Origin: Sphingomicrobium aestuariivivum
GTDB lineage: Bacteria; Pseudomonadota; Alphaproteobacteria; Sphingomonadales; Sphingomonadaceae
Length of the DNA: 64,000 bases
Reading direction: 5' to 3'
Assembly (NCBI RefSeq): GCF_024721585.1
Contig: NZ_CP102629.1
Span: 558,001 to 622,000, forward strand
Part shown: one piece after another, positions 8,841 to 17,953 of the stretch
Position numbering within the stretch: position 1 is the first letter of the stretch
How the letters are laid out: each line of letters starts with the position of its first letter
Notes under the pieces: generated by a model
Database searches by the model: none
What the model was told of the DNA's origin: nothing
What the model saw: the letters and a program-made list of their open reading frames with translations, nothing else
Program-made: the position numbers and the translations under genes

Positions 8841-8945
8841 CCGTTCGGGCCCCCTGTCCCGCCCCTTTGTCATCAAGGCTCGTTGCGGCCGCGTGACGGA
8901 ACCCCCTGCCCGCTTGCGCGGTTGGCGCTTCAAAGGGGAAAAGCC

Positions 8946-9188
8946 ATGTTTTCATTCACGCAGGACCAATGGATCATCATCGGCCTCGTCTTCGTGATGG
9001 GGATCCTCGTCGGTGCCTTCCTGCTCGCCGGTGGCGGGCGCAAGTGGAAGGAACGCTACCGCGCGGAAAAAGCCCGCCGCGAGAGCGTGGAGGCCGACTA
9101 TGCCGCCGCCGAGAAGGAATGGCGCGAAAAGGACAGCCTGCGCGCCGCCGCGCTGCGCAGCAACGACAAGGCCGATCCGGCGACCTGA
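8946..9188 (+). CDS. Small single-pass membrane protein of unknown function
   Basis: An 80-residue protein from the ATG at 8946, which has a good Shine-Dalgarno (AAAGGGG) 7 bases upstream. One membrane segment spans residues about 9-29 (WIIIGLVFVMGILVGAFLLAG), followed by a highly charged, probably coiled-coil tail rich in Arg, Glu and Lys (KWKERYRAEKARRESVEADY). The topology suggests a cytoplasmic helical tail. I do not recognise a named family. It stands between the pilus operon terminator and the convergent glyS. Confidence 0.75.
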   Translation: MFSFTQDQWIIIGLVFVMGILVGAFLLAGGGRKWKERYRAEKARRESVEADYAAAEKEWREKDSLRAAALRSNDKADPAT

Positions 9189-9274
9189 TCAGCCTCGCCG
9201 TCGGCAAGTCCGTGCGGTCGGCAGTCTTTGTTGCCGCTTCGCAGTCGCATCGCCCCCCGGACGGTGCTTGATGC

Positions 9275-11632
9275 TCAGCCCTCGATCTTCCCGAACACGG
9301 CAATGCTGTCGGCAAGGCTGCGGAAGCGCGCGAGCAGGCCGAGACGGCGCTTGCGCTCTTCTTCGACGTCCGAATTGACGATCACTTCCTCGAAGAAGGC
9401 GTCGATCGGCCCACGCAGGCTCGCCAGCGCTTCCATCGCGCTGGTGAAATCCTCGTCCTCGAGCGACTGGCGCACCATCGGCCCCGCCTTGACGAGCGCA
9501 TCGGCCAGCGCGGCTTCCTCGCCCTGCAGGCTCTCATGGTCCCATTGCGCCACCGCATGGTCGAAGGCCGCACTGTCGCCGACCAGCGCGAGCGGGTCTT
9601 CCTCGCCCGTCTGCTCGAGTGTCCCGGGAATGCTGCCATCTCCCTCGACGCCCTCCTTCTTGAGGATGTTCGAGGCACGCTTGTAGGCGGCGAGCAGGTC
9701 GGTGCCAGCGTCGGTCTCGACGAACGCCTGCAACGCCTTCACCCGCGCGAGCAGGCGGACGAGATCATCCTCCCCGCCCAGCGCGAACACCGCATCGATA
9801 AGGTCGTGACGCACGCCCGCCTCGCGCTGCTGCACCTTGAGGCGGTCGGCGAAGAAGGCGAGCAGTTCGTCAGCGAACTCCTCAGTTTTTTCGCCACCCA
9901 CTCGAACGTCGACTTTCCCAGCTTCGAAAGGCGACCTGTCTTCTTTGCTGTTCCTGATCTTCATTGCGCGCGCGAATAGCCAAGTTTTTGTGAAGCCATC
10001 GCTATTGTCTGCGGCTTGCTCAAGCGCCTCGGCTGCGTTCAGTTTCTCAGTGGACTCATCCAAGCGGCTTTCAAGATTTTCAAGTAATTGCTCGAGCAAT
10101 GTGACGACGGGTTGAAGAACTATCTCGCCAAGAGGCGAACGAAGATTGTTTGAGGTAAGAAGAGCCAAAACTGAGATAGCGGAACGCCTGATAGCGAACG
10201 GATCTTTGGAACCAGAAGGCTTTTCGTTGATAGAAAAAAAGGTAGAAATGCTATCAATTTTATCGGCAATACTCACCGCGATCGTTACTGGTGCCGTAGG
10301 CACTGCGTCGCCCGGCCCAACTGGTTTGTAATGGTCTCGGATCGCGTCGGCGACTGAATCGGGTTCACCTTGCGCTCGTGCAAGATGCCCACCGATGATG
10401 CCCTGCAATTCAGGAAACTCACCGACCATCCCAGTGACGAGATCGTTCTTAGATAGGCGTGCGGCGCGTTCCGCAAGGTAGGGATCGGCATCCACGATCT
10501 TTTCTTCAGCCAGCCAGCGGGCGAGCTTGGCGATACGGTCGACCTTGTCGGCGACAGTGCCGAGCTTCTCGTGGAATACTATCTGGTCAAGCGTGGGCGA
10601 CAGGCTCTCAAGCGGCACCTTGAGATCATTCTCCCAGAAGAAGCGCGCGTCCGACAGGCGTGCGGCGAGCACGCGCTGGTTGCCGTTGACCACCGCTTCG
10701 GGGTCCGAGCTCTCGATATTCGCCGTGCAGATGAAGGCCGGCGCGAGCTTGCCCGCATCATCGCGCATGACGAAATATTTCTGGTCGGTGCGCGCGGTCA
10801 GCTGGATCACCTCTTCAGGCACGTCGAGGAAGTCGGGATCGAACTTGCCCAAGAGCGGCACCGGCCATTCGGTCAGCCCCGCATTCTCGATCACCAGCCC
10901 CTCGTCCTCGATGAGGCTGTAGCCCGCTCCCTCGGCGGCCTTCTTGGCGCCATCGCGAACGATCGTCTCGCGCTCTGCATGGTCGACCAGCACATGCGCC
11001 ATGCGCAGCTTTTCGACATAGTCATGCGCCCCGCCGAAGGTGATTTCGCCCGGGTGGTGGAAGCGATGGCCGAGCGAGGCGGCGCCGCACGCAACGCCCT
11101 CCACCTCGACAGGCACGATCTCCTCGCCCAGCATCGCGACGATGCGGTGCAGCGGACGCACCCAGCGCAGGCTCGACGAGGAGGCCGAGGCCGCGCCCCA
11201 GCGCATCGACTTGGGCCAAGGAAAATCGCGCACGATATTGGCGATCGCCGGCCCGAGGATCTCGGCCGTCGGCTGCCCCGGCTTGTCGACCACGGCGAAA
11301 TAGGTGTCGCGCCCCTTCACGTCGCGCACCTCGAGCTGGTCCTTGGTGAGGCCGACCTTGCGCAGGAAGCCCTCGACCGCCTGCTCGGGCGCCGCCGTCG
11401 GCGGCCCCTTGGTCTCCTCGCGCACCGCTTCGGTCTCGCTCGGCAGCCCGCTCGCGATCAGCGCAAGGCGGCGCGGCGTGGAATAGGTGCGGATCCTCTC
11501 CGCCTTGAGCCCAGCTTCGGCGAGCTCGCGCGTGAACAGCGCTTCCAGATCCTTGCGGGCCTTCGCCTGCATGCGCGCCGGAATCTCTTCCGAGAACAGC
11601 TCCAGAAGGAAGTCGCTCCCAATGCCGCTCAC
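9275..11632 (-). CDS. glyS: Glycine--tRNA ligase beta subunit
   Basis: A 785-residue protein, longer than the roughly 690 residues of a typical bacterial GlyS. It starts with [20 protein letters not shown] and contains [10 protein letters not shown] and [17 protein letters not shown], all GlyS hallmarks. It is the tRNA-binding half of the alpha2beta2 glycyl-tRNA synthetase. Residues about 378-580 (DNA 9890-10500) are encoded by markedly AT-richer DNA than the rest of the gene and include an apparent insert between SPLGEIV and [12 protein letters not shown]. The reading frame is intact. It overlaps the end of glyQ by 4 bases. Confidence 0.97.
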   Translation of the reverse strand: MSGIGSDFLLELFSEEIPARMQAKARKDLEALFTRELAEAGLKAERIRTYSTPRRLALIASGLPSETEAVREETKGPPTAAPEQAVEGFLRKVGLTKDQLEVRDVKGRDTYFAVVDKPGQPTAEILGPAIANIVRDFPWPKSMRWGAASASSSSLRWVRPLHRIVAMLGEEIVPVEVEGVACGAASLGHRFHHPGEITFGGAHDYVEKLRMAHVLVDHAERETIVRDGAKKAAEGAGYSLIEDEGLVIENAGLTEWPVPLLGKFDPDFLDVPEEVIQLTARTDQKYFVMRDDAGKLAPAFICTANIESSDPEAVVNGNQRVLAARLSDARFFWENDLKVPLESLSPTLDQIVFHEKLGTVADKVDRIAKLARWLAEEKIVDADPYLAERAARLSKNDLVTGMVGEFPELQGIIGGHLARAQGEPDSVADAIRDHYKPVGPGDAVPTAPVTIAVSIADKIDSISTFFSINEKPSGSKDPFAIRRSAISVLALLTSNNLRSPLGEIVLQPVVTLLEQLLENLESRLDESTEKLNAAEALEQAADNSDGFTKTWLFARAMKIRNSKEDRSPFEAGKVDVRVGGEKTEEFADELLAFFADRLKVQQREAGVRHDLIDAVFALGGEDDLVRLLARVKALQAFVETDAGTDLLAAYKRASNILKKEGVEGDGSIPGTLEQTGEEDPLALVGDSAAFDHAVAQWDHESLQGEEAALADALVKAGPMVRQSLEDEDFTSAMEALASLRGPIDAFFEEVIVNSDVEEERKRRLGLLARFRSLADSIAVFGKIEG
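9890..10500 (-). other. AT-rich mosaic segment inside glyS
   Basis: Hand count: 10201-10260 has 20 G+C of 60 (33%), while 11161-11220 in the same gene has 45 of 60 (75%). Codon choice shifts accordingly, with many A/T-ending codons and AAA, ATA, TTG and TCA common. Boundaries are approximate. The segment encodes the [10 protein letters not shown] region and an insert-like, Glu/Leu/Asn-rich stretch. It carries no stop or frameshift, so it is part of a working gene. Confidence 0.8.
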
Positions 11633-12492
11633 TGTCCCGCCTCCTTCAACTCATGCTCGAGCCAGGCGGCACAGGCCCCCTTCGCGAGGTCGCGCACGCG
11701 GCCGATATAGGCCTGCCGCTCGGCAACCGAGATCACGCCGCGCGCCTGCAGCGTGTTGAAGATGTGGCTCGCCTTGATCGCCTGCTCGTAGGCGGCCAGC
11801 GGCACCGCATTGGCAAGGCAGTTCTCCGCCTCGCCCGCGGCCTTCTTGAAGGCGTCGAACAGCATGTCGGTGTCGGCCACCTCGAAATGATATTTCGACA
11901 TCTGCTTCTCGTTCTCAAGGAAGACGTCGCGATAGGTCACGCCATCATTGTTGAAGGCGAGGTCGAACACATTGTCGACGCCCTGGATGTACATCGCCAG
12001 CCGCTCGAGCCCGTAGGTGAGTTCGCCCGCGACCGGCTTGCAGTCAAAGCCGCCGACCTGCTGGAAATAGGTGAACTGGGTGACTTCCATCCCGTCGCAC
12101 CACACTTCCCAGCCGAGGCCCCAGGCGCCCAGCGTCGGGCTCTCCCAGTCATCCTCGACGAAGCGGATGTCATGCTTGAGCGGATCCACCCCGATCTCGG
12201 CAAGGCTGCCAAGATAGAGCTCCTGGAGGTTCTCGGGGCTCGGCTTCAGCATGACCTGATACTGGTAATAATGCCCCAGCCGATTGGGGTTCTCGCCATA
12301 GCGCCCGTCGGTCGGGCGGCGGCACGGCTGCACATAGGCGGCCTTCCACGGCTTGGGCCCCAGCGCGCGCAGCGTGGTCGCCGGATGGAAGGTCCCCGCC
12401 CCCATTTCCATGTCATAGGGCTGGAGGATCGCACAGCCCTGCGCGCTCCAATAAGCGTGCAGGCGCAGGATAAGGTCTTGGAAGCTCAGCAT
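11629..12492 (-). CDS. glyQ: Glycine--tRNA ligase alpha subunit
   Basis: A 287-residue protein from the ATG at 12492 ([20 protein letters not shown]). A 13-residue longer frame exists but the chosen start matches the family. Motifs [37 protein letters not shown] and [20 protein letters not shown] define the class II catalytic alpha subunit of glycyl-tRNA synthetase. The 4-base overlap with glyS suggests translational coupling of the two subunits. Confidence 0.97.
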   Translation of the reverse strand: MLSFQDLILRLHAYWSAQGCAILQPYDMEMGAGTFHPATTLRALGPKPWKAAYVQPCRRPTDGRYGENPNRLGHYYQYQVMLKPSPENLQELYLGSLAEIGVDPLKHDIRFVEDDWESPTLGAWGLGWEVWCDGMEVTQFTYFQQVGGFDCKPVAGELTYGLERLAMYIQGVDNVFDLAFNNDGVTYRDVFLENEKQMSKYHFEVADTDMLFDAFKKAAGEAENCLANAVPLAAYEQAIKASHIFNTLQARGVISVAERQAYIGRVRDLAKGACAAWLEHELKEAGQ

Positions 12493-12576
12493 GATGGTGG
12501 AGGCTTTGGCGGCCCCGCGCGTCCTCGTCAAGCAGCCCGCGCCTCCCGCCTCGAAAGTGAGGTTGTAGCGACAAAA

Positions 12577-12634
12577 TGTCAGGTCATGTTGACAATGTCA
12601 GCGAATCGCGACATAGTGTCAGCATAACCTGACA
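12577..12634 (+). promoter_or_regulatory. Array of TGTCA half-sites (putative XRE operator)
   Basis: The pentamer TGTCA occurs at 12577, 12596 and 12617, and its complement TGACA at 12590 and 12630. This gives two inverted repeats: TGTCA-N8-TGACA (12577-12594) and a perfect TGTCAG-N6-CTGACA (12617-12634). The direct repeats are 19 and 21 bases apart, about two helical turns. The array surrounds a good promoter and lies immediately before a three-gene module that encodes an XRE regulator, so autoregulation is the likely role (inference). Confidence 0.7.
12589..12617 (+). promoter_or_regulatory. Sigma70-type promoter of the XRE module
   Basis: A perfect -35 box TTGACA (12589-12594) and a CATAGT -10 box (12612-12617, 4 of 6 matches) are separated by 17 bases. 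The -35 box is embedded in one TGTCA/TGACA inverted repeat, and the -10 box abuts another, so a bound repressor would occlude RNA polymerase. The first downstream start codon is at 12650. Confidence 0.6.
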
Positions 12635-12649
12635 AAAGGGAATGCAAAC

Positions 12650-12793
12650 ATGACTGAAGAAGCCCGCCGTAAGGGGATCGAGATCGACCTGTCGACGCGG
12701 CCGCTGCGCAAGGTCCTCGTCGCCCTCGCCGTCATCGCCGCGCTGTTCGGTGCCGGCTATGCGGTGGGCGCGCTCCTCGCGACGGTCCTCTAG
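12650..12793 (+). CDS. 47-residue single-pass membrane peptide
   Basis: A short ORF with a Shine-Dalgarno (AAAAGGGA) 6-8 bases before ATG. An N-terminal charged half (MTEEARRKGIEIDLSTRPLR) is followed by one hydrophobic helix (residues about 21-46, VLVALAVIAALFGAGYAV). It is the first gene after the TGTCA promoter, and the XRE gene starts 7 bases after its stop. I recognise no family. Position and coupling suggest it works with the next two genes. Confidence 0.7.
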   Translation: MTEEARRKGIEIDLSTRPLRKVLVALAVIAALFGAGYAVGALLATVL

Positions 12794-12800
12794 CCGCCCC

Positions 12801-12995
12801 GTGAAGAACCAGCTCAAGGTGCTGCGCGCCATCAACGGCTGGAGCCAGGCCGAGCTTGCGGGGCGTCTCGATGTCTCGCGCCAGGCGGTCAACGCCATCG
12901 AGACCGGCAAGCACGACCCCTCGCTCCCCCTCGCCTTCAGGATCGCGAGGCTGTTCGACAAACCCATTGAAGAGATTTTCGATGACTCCGAATGA
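12801..12995 (+). CDS. XRE-family transcriptional regulator (YgzD-like)
   Basis: A 64-residue helix-turn-helix protein from a GTG start at 12801. The HTH is clear: LKVLRAINGWSQAELAGRLD, then VSRQAVNAIETGKHDPSLPL and AFRIARLFDKPIEEIF. This single-domain type usually sits beside a membrane protein gene and represses its own operon. It probably binds the TGTCA array at 12577-12634 (inference). The next gene starts inside its last codons (14-base overlap). Confidence 0.88.
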   Translation: MKNQLKVLRAINGWSQAELAGRLDVSRQAVNAIETGKHDPSLPLAFRIARLFDKPIEEIFDDSE

Positions 12996-13416
12996 CACCA
13001 TGACCACCGGCGAAGCGCGCGAGGCCCGCCGCGTGCGCCTCCAGAAAATCGTCATCGTGCTGGCACTGCTGCTCGGCATGGGGATCGGCGTGGGCTTCGG
13101 CGTCCTGTCGGCCGGCGGCGAGGACGCCTTTGCCGAGGGCCGCAGCTGGCCGCCCGCCTTCGCCATCGCGGTAGCCGTGGGCGTGCTCCTCGTGATGCCG
13201 CTGCTCATGCTGACCGCGACCCGCACCGCCGACGAGCTCGAATATGCGCACCAGGCCTTCGGCATGCAGGCCGGCGGCTTCGCGCTCATCTGTCTTTACC
13301 CCGCCTGGTACGCCCTGTGGCGCGGCGGCTTCCTGCCCGAACCCGGCCACGAGATACTGTGGCTCGGATACTTCACCCTGACCCTAATCGCATATGCCTA
13401 TCACCGTTTCCGTTGA
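12982..13416 (+). CDS. Four-helix membrane protein of the XRE module
   Basis: A 144-residue protein with about four hydrophobic segments (residues about 22-42, 60-80, 95-112 and 120-140). The region ATRTADELEYAHQAFGMQAG resembles membrane proteins commonly paired with small XRE regulators, but I cannot name the family with confidence. The start at ATG 12982 overlaps the XRE gene by 14 bases and has an AGAG motif upstream; ATG 13000 is an alternative. No catalytic motif is visible. Confidence 0.75.
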   Translation: MTPNDTMTTGEAREARRVRLQKIVIVLALLLGMGIGVGFGVLSAGGEDAFAEGRSWPPAFAIAVAVGVLLVMPLLMLTATRTADELEYAHQAFGMQAGGFALICLYPAWYALWRGGFLPEPGHEILWLGYFTLTLIAYAYHRFR

Positions 13417-13469
13417 TCGGCACACCCTGTTCGATAACCATTAAACCAATAAAAGTAGGGGATTATTCA

Positions 13470-14402
13470 ATGACCAAGCGTTTCAAGACCGGCCTTGCCG
13501 CCACCGCCGCCGCCCTCGCCTTCGTCGCCAGCCCCGCGCTCGCCGACCATCATGGCGAAGCCGCCGCGACCGAAGCCGCTGTCGAGGCCGTCAACGTCGA
13601 TCCCGCCATCTGGGTCGTCGAGGACGAGGACACCACCATCTACCTGTTCGGCACCTTCCACGCGATGAAGGCCGGCGTCGAATGGTTCAACGACGAGGTG
13701 AAGACCTCCTATGACGCCGCCGACCAGGTCGTCGTCGAACTGGTCCCGCCGGAAAATCCCGCCGAGATGCAGCCGCTCATCATGAAATATGCCATCGACA
13801 TGACCGGCACCCCGCTGTCGGCCGAACTGTCGGAGGAAGGCCGTGCCGCGCTGCACGCCACACTGGCCCAGATGGGTGCCCCCGCGCAGGCCTTCGACAT
13901 GTTCAAGCCGGGCTTTGCCAATATCGCGCTGACCGCCGGCCTCATGCCGGGCATGGGCTTCGAGGAAGGCCTCGGCGTCGACAAGACGATCATCGCCGCC
14001 GCCAATGCCGACGGCAAGCCGATCCACCAGCTCGAGACGATGGAAGAGCAGATGGCAGTGCTCACCGCCTCCATCCCCGAGGAAGAGCAGCTCGCCATGC
14101 TCGAACAGACCCTCGCCGAGATCGACGAGATGGACGATACGCTCGAAGCCATGCTCGCCGCCTGGAAGACCGGTGACGAGGCGCATTTCGTCGAGCTCTT
14201 CAGCGAGATGAACGACCAGAGCGAGGCCTTTTACGACGCCATGCTGACCAACCGGAACGCCAAGTGGGCCGAGTGGATCGATGCGCGCATGGACGAGCCG
14301 GGCACCGTGTTCGTCGCGGTCGGCGCGGGTCACCTCATGGGTAACGACAGCGTCCAGGTGATGCTCGGCGAGAAGGGCATTGCCTCGCGCCGCATGAACT
14401 AG
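13470..14402 (+). CDS. TraB/GumN family protein, copy 1
   Basis: A 310-residue protein from ATG 13470 with Shine-Dalgarno AGGGG. The signal peptide (residues 1-25) ends SPALA, so it is exported. The TraB/GumN/PrgY fold (Pfam PF01963) is shown by the N-terminal TTIYLFGTFHAMKAG and the C-terminal NRNAKWAEWIDARMDEPGTV followed by FVAVGAGHLMG. Such proteins have been proposed to be metalloproteases related to Tiki; the His in GTFH and GAGHL are candidate ligands. It is the first of three adjacent paralogs. Confidence 0.87.
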   Translation: MTKRFKTGLAATAAALAFVASPALADHHGEAAATEAAVEAVNVDPAIWVVEDEDTTIYLFGTFHAMKAGVEWFNDEVKTSYDAADQVVVELVPPENPAEMQPLIMKYAIDMTGTPLSAELSEEGRAALHATLAQMGAPAQAFDMFKPGFANIALTAGLMPGMGFEEGLGVDKTIIAAANADGKPIHQLETMEEQMAVLTASIPEEEQLAMLEQTLAEIDEMDDTLEAMLAAWKTGDEAHFVELFSEMNDQSEAFYDAMLTNRNAKWAEWIDARMDEPGTVFVAVGAGHLMGNDSVQVMLGEKGIASRRMN

Positions 14403-14430
14403 CATCCTGTCCGGCAAGACCGGCGAGTGA

Positions 14431-14468
14431 AGGGCGCTCCCCGTCGCGGGGGGCGCCCTTTCTCGTTG
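14431..14468 (+). terminator. Terminator-like hairpin after GumN copy 1
   Basis: Arms 14431-14442 and 14448-14459 form a nearly perfect 12-base stem with one G-U pair, followed by a T-rich stretch (14459-14467). It separates GumN copies 1 and 2, so copy 2 may be partly independent in transcription. Confidence 0.7.
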
Positions 14469-14486
14469 CAGACGAGGAGAGACGAC

Positions 14487-15440
14487 TTGCGTAACGCCAC
14501 TGCCCTCACGGGGCTCATCGCCTTCGGCCTCGCCGGCTGCACCACCACCACCGCCGGGCTCGACGACTATGACCGCGAGGCCGCCGTCTCGATCGACGAG
14601 CCGCGCAGCGCCGCCGACACGGTGGAAGCGGTCGATCCCGCCATCTGGGTGATGCGCGATGCCGACACCACCATCTACCTGTTCGGCACCTTCCACCTCC
14701 TGCCCGCCGACTATGAATGGCGCACGCCGACCATCGACAGCGCCATCGCCGCTTCCGACACGCTCGTCGTCGAGACCATCATCGACAATGAGGACCCCAC
14801 CGAACTCGGCCTCCTCATGGCGCGCATGGGCATGTCGCAGGGCCTGCCCCCGATCGACCAGCGCGTCAGCCCCGACAAACGCGCGCTGCTCCTCGCCAAG
14901 ATCGCCAAATCGGGCCAGCCGATGGCCGCCTTCAACCTGATGGAAAGCTGGGTCGCGGGGCTCACCCTCTTCGCCCAGACCGCCGCCGAACTGGGCCTCA
15001 CCGCCGAGGCGGGCGTCGAGAACGACCTGCGAACCGCCTTCGCCCTTTCGGGCAAGTCGATCGAGCAGCTCGAGACCAACGAGGAACAGCTCTCCTATTT
15101 CGACACCATGTCCGCCGACGCCCAGCGCATCTTCCTCGAATCGACCATCGTCACCACCGAGGAAACCAAGGCCAGCTTCGGCGCCATGCTCGAGGCATGG
15201 ACGCGCGGTGACACCGACTCCATCGCCGCCACCTTCAACGAGGGCATGCCGATGGGCAGCGAGATCCGCAGCGCCATCCTCACCCGCCGCAACCGCAACT
15301 GGGCCAACTGGCTCGATGACCGCATGGACCGCCCGGGCACCGTTTTCGTTGCGGTCGGCGCGGGGCATCTGGCGGGCGGCGACAGCGTCATCCTGATGCT
15401 CGAGGCCGCTGGCAACGAGGTCGTCCGGCTGGGCGAGTGA
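14487..15440 (+). CDS. TraB/GumN family lipoprotein, copy 2
   Basis: A 317-residue protein from a TTG start at 14487, chosen because AGGAGA lies 6 bases upstream and the product then begins with a lipoprotein signal (LTGLIAFGLAGCTTTT; lipobox LAGC). No ATG fits. It contains TTIYLFGTFHLLPADYEW and the C-terminal block NRNWANWLDDRMDRPGTVFV with GAGHLAGGDSVILML. It is close to copy 1 in every motif, so it arose by duplication, but is anchored to a membrane rather than soluble. Confidence 0.85.
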   Translation: MRNATALTGLIAFGLAGCTTTTAGLDDYDREAAVSIDEPRSAADTVEAVDPAIWVMRDADTTIYLFGTFHLLPADYEWRTPTIDSAIAASDTLVVETIIDNEDPTELGLLMARMGMSQGLPPIDQRVSPDKRALLLAKIAKSGQPMAAFNLMESWVAGLTLFAQTAAELGLTAEAGVENDLRTAFALSGKSIEQLETNEEQLSYFDTMSADAQRIFLESTIVTTEETKASFGAMLEAWTRGDTDSIAATFNEGMPMGSEIRSAILTRRNRNWANWLDDRMDRPGTVFVAVGAGHLAGGDSVILMLEAAGNEVVRLGE

Positions 15441-15453
15441 GGGGGATCAAGTG

Positions 15454-16467
15454 ATGCGTCTTCCCGCCCTCGCCCCGGTCGCGACGGCCGCGGCCGCCGC
15501 CGCCCTCTTCGCCGCCAGCCCCGCGGCGGCGCAGGCCGACCTGTCGCTGATCAAGGCCAAGACCAACCCCAAGGGCCACTGTTTCGCCGACGACGTCGCC
15601 GCGCCGCGCCCCGCCTTGTGGCGCGTGGCCGATGCCGACAGCCGCATCTATCTGTTCGGCACCATCCATTCACTGCCCTCTGCGACCTGCTGGCAGGATG
15701 CGCGCATAACCCGCGCCATCGCCGATGCCGACATGCTGGTGACCGAGATCGGTCCTGGCGAGCCGCCAATCTTCGAGATGATCGGCTATGTCGCCGAGGC
15801 CGCCTTCGACCCGTCCAATCCGCCGCTGCGCGAGCGGCTCGACCCGCGCTACCACCCCACCCTCGACCGTCTGTTGGCGGCGCAGGAAATGCCCCTGCCC
15901 GAGAGCTTCTACGACAAGATCGACAGCTGGGCGCTGGTCGAGGGCCTGCTCGACGGCCTGCTCGGCGAAAGCGCCGGCGAGGAGGATGACAGCGGCGTCG
16001 AGGAAGAGCTGGAGATGCAGTTCGACGCGATGCGCAAACCGCACGGGGCGCTCGAGACGCTCCGCTTCCAGGTGCAGATGTCCGACGACTATTCGCAGGA
16101 ATTGCAGGATGCCTGGCTCGACAGCTGGTTCGCCCGCCACGAGGCCGGCCCCGAGGAAAGCGTTGCCGAATGGAACGCCATGCTCGAACGCTGGCGCACC
16201 GGCCGCCCGCTCGGCCTGCAAGCGCTGCTCGCCACCGAAGGCCCCGCCATCGTCGCCCATCATGCCGAGGCGGCGCCCGGGATGACCGAGGAATATCTCG
16301 AACGCCTCCTCTATGCCCGCAACCGCAACTGGGTCGACTGGATCGAGGCGCGGCTCGAGACCCCCGGCACCGTCTTCGTCGCGGTCGGCGCGGGCCATCT
16401 CGACGGCGACCGGTCGGTCATCGACTATGCCCGCCGCCGCGGCCTGCCGGTCGAGCGCATCGACTAG
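15454..16467 (+). CDS. TraB/GumN family protein, copy 3
   Basis: A 337-residue protein from ATG 15454; GTG 15451 is an in-frame alternative and GGGGGA lies upstream. The signal peptide ends AAAQA near residue 29. It keeps SRIYLFGTIHSLPSATCW and NRNWVDWIEARLETPGTVFV with GAGHLDGD. It is more divergent than copies 1 and 2, with a longer, acidic middle region (ESAGEEDDSGVEEELEMQF). It follows copy 2 by 13 bases and is probably in the same transcript. Confidence 0.86.
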   Translation: MRLPALAPVATAAAAAALFAASPAAAQADLSLIKAKTNPKGHCFADDVAAPRPALWRVADADSRIYLFGTIHSLPSATCWQDARITRAIADADMLVTEIGPGEPPIFEMIGYVAEAAFDPSNPPLRERLDPRYHPTLDRLLAAQEMPLPESFYDKIDSWALVEGLLDGLLGESAGEEDDSGVEEELEMQFDAMRKPHGALETLRFQVQMSDDYSQELQDAWLDSWFARHEAGPEESVAEWNAMLERWRTGRPLGLQALLATEGPAIVAHHAEAAPGMTEEYLERLLYARNRNWVDWIEARLETPGTVFVAVGAGHLDGDRSVIDYARRRGLPVERID

Positions 16468-16603
16468 CCGCGCACGGCACCCCGCCGACCCGCACTTTTC
16501 CTTGCATCCGAGGGCCTTGCCGCCTATGGAGCGCCGGTTCGTCCCATGGTCATCCCTGGAGGCGTGGGCGGACGCACATAAAATTCATTGAAGGAAGAAC
16601 AAG

Positions 16604-17296
16604 ATGAGCGATCAGCTGACGCTGCCCGCCGAGCTGCGTGAAGGGGTTGGCAAGGGAGCCTCCCGTGCACTGCGCCGCGACGGCCGGGTCCCCGCCGTGA
16701 TCTACGGTGGCAAGAAGGAACCCCTCGGTGTCCACATCGAGGCCAAGGAAGTCATCAAGATGCTCAACACCGGGCATTTCATGAACTCCGTCGTCGAACT
16801 CACCGTCGGCAAGGACAAGCACCGCACCCTACCCAAGGACGTGCAGTTCCACCCGGTTACCAGCCGTCCGATCCACATCGACTTCTTCCGCCTCGAAAAG
16901 GGCGCGACCGTCCACGTGCAGATCCCCGTCCGCTTCATCGACGAAGAGGAATCGAAGGGCATGACCCGTGGCGGCGTCCTCAACGTCGTCCGTCACGAGC
17001 TCGACCTCGTCTGCGACGCGGCCAACATCCCCGATGAAATCGTCATCAGCCTCAAGGGCCTCGACATCGGTGATTCGATCCACGTCAGCAGCGTCGACCT
17101 GCCCGAGGGCGCGTCGAACGAAGTCGACCGTGACTACACCATCGCGACCCTCGTCGCGCCGTCGGCCATGAAGAGCCAGGACGACGCCGCCGAGGAAGAA
17201 GAAGTCGCCGCTGACGAGGTCCCCGCGACCGAGCAGGCCGGTGAAGAAGGCGAAGGCGAAGGCGAAGCCGAGGGCGACGCCGACAAGGGCGAATAA
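16604..17296 (+). CDS. rplY: 50S ribosomal protein L25/general stress protein Ctc
   Basis: A 230-residue protein of the long (TL5/CTC) L25 type. The N-terminal 5S rRNA-binding domain has [20 protein letters not shown] and [10 protein letters not shown]. The C-terminal beta domain has [16 protein letters not shown]. The last 45 residues are a very acidic Glu/Ala tail ([20 protein letters not shown]), common in alphaproteobacterial versions. Shine-Dalgarno GAAGGAAG precedes ATG. pth follows, the standard arrangement, with a terminator between. Confidence 0.96.
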   Translation: MSDQLTLPAELREGVGKGASRALRRDGRVPAVIYGGKKEPLGVHIEAKEVIKMLNTGHFMNSVVELTVGKDKHRTLPKDVQFHPVTSRPIHIDFFRLEKGATVHVQIPVRFIDEEESKGMTRGGVLNVVRHELDLVCDAANIPDEIVISLKGLDIGDSIHVSSVDLPEGASNEVDRDYTIATLVAPSAMKSQDDAAEEEEVAADEVPATEQAGEEGEGEGEAEGDADKGE

Positions 17297-17328
17297 GCCC
17301 GAAGCCTCGCTTCCACGCGAACAGATTG

Positions 17329-17366
17329 GCGCCGCTCACCCCCGGGGTGGGCGGCGCTTTTCTTTT
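17329..17366 (+). terminator. Rho-independent terminator after rplY
   Basis: Arms 17329-17341 and 17345-17357 pair over 13 positions with one G-U, and are followed directly by TTTTCTTTT (17358-17366). It would stop most rplY transcripts before pth. Confidence 0.85.
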
Positions 17367-17383
17367 GCGCTAGGGGCTGGCGC

Positions 17384-17953
17384 ATGCAGATCTGGGTGGG
17401 GCTCGGCAATCCGGGCGAGAAATATCGGATGCACCGGCACAATGTCGGCTTCATGGCGGTGGACACTATCGCCGAGACCTACGGCTTCTCACCGCCGAAG
17501 AAGCAGTTTCGCGGCGAGGTCCGCGAAGGCCGCATCGGCCGCCACAAGGTCCTCCTGCTAAAGCCCGCCACTTATATGAACGAGAGCGGCTCCTCGGTCC
17601 GTGCCGCGCTCGATTTCTACAAGCTGGGCGAGGATGACCTCACCGTCTTCCACGACGAGCTCGACCTAGCGCCCATGAAGGTGAAGGCGCGCGTCGGCGG
17701 CGGGCTCGCCGGCCACAATGGCCTCAGGTCGATCAACAAGCATCTCGGCCCCGACTTCACGCGCGTGCGCATCGGCATCGGCCACCCCGGCTCCAAGGAC
17801 CGCGTGACCGGCCATGTCCTCGGCAATTATGCCAAGGCCGAGATCGACGACCTCGTCCACATGCTCGGCGCCATCGCCTCGGAAGCCGAGTGGCTCGCCG
17901 ACGGCGACCTTGCCCGCTTCATGAACGACATCGCGCTGAGGCAGGGCGAATGA
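17384..17953 (+). CDS. pth: Peptidyl-tRNA hydrolase
   Basis: A 189-residue protein of normal length. The start MQIWVGLGNPGEKYRMHRHN holds the conserved N and catalytic His (HRHNVGF). LKPATYMNESG, VFHDELDLAP and GHNGLRSI are the other hallmark motifs. It recycles peptidyl-tRNAs released from ribosomes. Its stop overlaps the next gene by ATGA. Confidence 0.97.
   Translation: MQIWVGLGNPGEKYRMHRHNVGFMAVDTIAETYGFSPPKKQFRGEVREGRIGRHKVLLLKPATYMNESGSSVRAALDFYKLGEDDLTVFHDELDLAPMKVKARVGGGLAGHNGLRSINKHLGPDFTRVRIGIGHPGSKDRVTGHVLGNYAKAEIDDLVHMLGAIASEAEWLADGDLARFMNDIALRQGE

Noticed and set aside
9890-10500. Intein or mobile intron inside glyS
   Set aside because: No intein splice motifs, endonuclease block or frame break were seen; the segment reads as an ordinary coding region of GlyS.
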